In this document: in pieces, positions 6,181 to 6,988 of the stretch | Layout of the letters: each line of letters opens with the position of its first letter | How positions within the stretch are numbered: position 1 is the stretch's first letter | NCBI GenBank assembly: GCA_002482815.1 | Contig: DLGS01000342.1 | Span: 1-6,988 of the forward strand | Length of the DNA stretch: 6,988 nt | DNA from: Bacteroidetes bacterium UBA7688 | Lineage (GTDB): Bacteria > Bacteroidota > Bacteroidia > Chitinophagales > Chitinophagaceae | Reading direction: 5' to 3' | The notes under the pieces: generated by a model | Told to the model about the DNA's origin: nothing | The model's input: only the letters and a program-made list of their open reading frames with translations | Databases searched by the model: none | Translations under genes and position numbers: made by a program

Positions 6181-6988
6181 TTATTTCAAAAAGTAATCAG
6201 CGTCTATTAAGGTATTGCCGCTATTATCGTTCAGTGCAAAGTTAAATACACCCTGAATACAAAAAGCGCCATGCTGTCCCTGTTTGTTGAGGGCAATAAA
6301 GCCTACCTGGATATCTTTCAGATTTTTATTCCGCTGTCTGGTGAGTTTAATTATTCTGGCAACAGCCTCTTCGCAGGCCGCTTGCGGAGTCTTTCCCTGG
6401 CGCATCAGTTCTTTCACCAGATGGCATCCGGAAATGCGGATCACTTCTTCGCCATGCCCTGTTGCAGTGGCGGCCCCAATTTCATTATCAACATATAAAC
6501 CGGCACCGATAATAGGTGAGTCTCCAACGCGTCCATGCATTTTGTTTGCCATACCACTGGTGGTACAGGCGCCCGATAAATTCCCTTGTGCATCCAAGGC
6601 AATCATCCCGATAGTGTCGTGATTTTCGATATTGGCAACCGGTTCGTACTTACTCGTTTTCAGCCATTCTTTCCATTCTTTTTCTGAAGCTTCTACCAGC
6701 AGGTTTTCCTTTTTGTAGCCTTGCGATAGTGCAAATTGAAGTGCACCTTCACCCACCAGCATCACGTGAGGTGTTTTTTCCATTACAGCACGGGCCACGC
6801 TGATCGGGTGCCTGATAAATTCCAGACAAGCGACCGAACCGATGTTGGCATTTTCGTCCATTATACAGGCATCCAATGTCACCCGGCCATCCCGATCGGG
6901 GCGACCGCCATAACCCACACTACGTTCATTCGGGTCTCCTTCAGGTACGCGGACTCCGGCTTCCACTGCATCCAGTGCACGACCGTTT
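6181..6988 (-). CDS. Glycosylasparaginase / N4-(beta-N-acetylglucosaminyl)-L-asparaginase, N-terminus cut by the window
   Basis: This is an N-terminal nucleophile hydrolase that cleaves the GlcNAc-Asn link of glycoasparagines. It is made as a precursor that cuts itself before the catalytic Thr. The nucleophile Thr is at 6613-6615 in NHDTIGM. Numbering from the internal GTG at 6966, the active-site set is Thr118, Thr136, Arg146, Asp149, Thr169 and Gly170. All six are offset by 34 from the residues I recall for the Elizabethkingia (Flavobacterium) meningosepticum enzyme: 152, 170, 180, 183, 203 and 204. HGRVGDSPI and GAATATGHGEEVIR are family hallmarks. The frame stays open to the right edge and reads NGRALDA before that GTG, matching the conserved ALDAVE segment, so the GTG is not the start. 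About 27 mature residues plus any signal peptide are missing, so export cannot be judged. Homologous isoaspartyl peptidases are the alternative, but HDTIGM and the spacing favour the glycosylasparaginase group. Confidence 0.93.
   Translation of the reverse strand, partial: NGRALDAVEAGVRVPEGDPNERSVGYGGRPDRDGRVTLDACIMDENANIGSVACLEFIRHPISVARAVMEKTPHVMLVGEGALQFALSQGYKKENLLVEASEKEWKEWLKTSKYEPVANIENHDTIGMIALDAQGNLSGACTTSGMANKMHGRVGDSPIIGAGLYVDNEIGAATATGHGEEVIRISGCHLVKELMRQGKTPQAACEEAVARIIKLTRQRNKNLKDIQVGFIALNKQGQHGAFCIQGVFNFALNDNSGNTLIDADYFLK

Noticed and set aside
6964..6966. GTG as the start of the asparaginase
   Set aside because: The frame stays open upstream and encodes the conserved NGRALDA segment, so the true start lies beyond the right edge.

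Overview
The window looks like chromosomal DNA from a gliding-type or type IX-secreting member of Bacteroidota, most likely Cytophagales or Chitinophagales. Four things point there: a PorW/SprE-like type IX secretion gene, a small DUF2795 gene of the form typical of this phylum, promoters of the TTTG/TAnnTTTG type, and AT-rich start regions without a Shine-Dalgarno sequence. I see no transposase, integrase, tRNA, CRISPR array or phage gene, and I do not recognise a defence island. The window reads as ordinary core genome with one unusual protein architecture.

Layout. At the left edge, on the minus strand, lies the N-terminus of a TonB-like membrane protein (1-106, cut by the window). Upstream of it on the same strand is a very large gene (195-3845, 1216 residues) for a PorW/SprE-type periplasmic TPR protein. 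Its N-terminus carries about 300 residues without Gly, Pro or Cys. These are built on an 11-residue 'DSL...R' period and arranged in three 71-residue tandem units. A divergent intergenic region (3846-4107) holds a cluster of TGGCA-type repeats, a candidate minus-strand -7 box and a good plus-strand promoter.

The plus strand then carries a very acidic 73-residue DUF2795 protein (4108-4329), an all-AT palindrome, and a membrane-tethered SRPBCC plus GyrI-like protein (4440-5435). A strong hairpin terminator (5459-5490) follows. Converging on it from the right is a minus-strand pair with a 9-bp gap: a glycosylasparaginase (6181-6988, N-terminus outside the window) followed by CutC (5500-6171).

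How they relate. The porW-like and tonB-like genes are envelope genes that may share a transcript. The asparaginase-cutC pair is probably one operon and suggests a glycan or amino-sugar context for CutC. The two plus-strand genes show no evident functional link to either side. The best candidate for something undescribed is the hendecad super-repeat grafted onto the PorW/SprE-like protein, together with its apparent lack of a lipobox.
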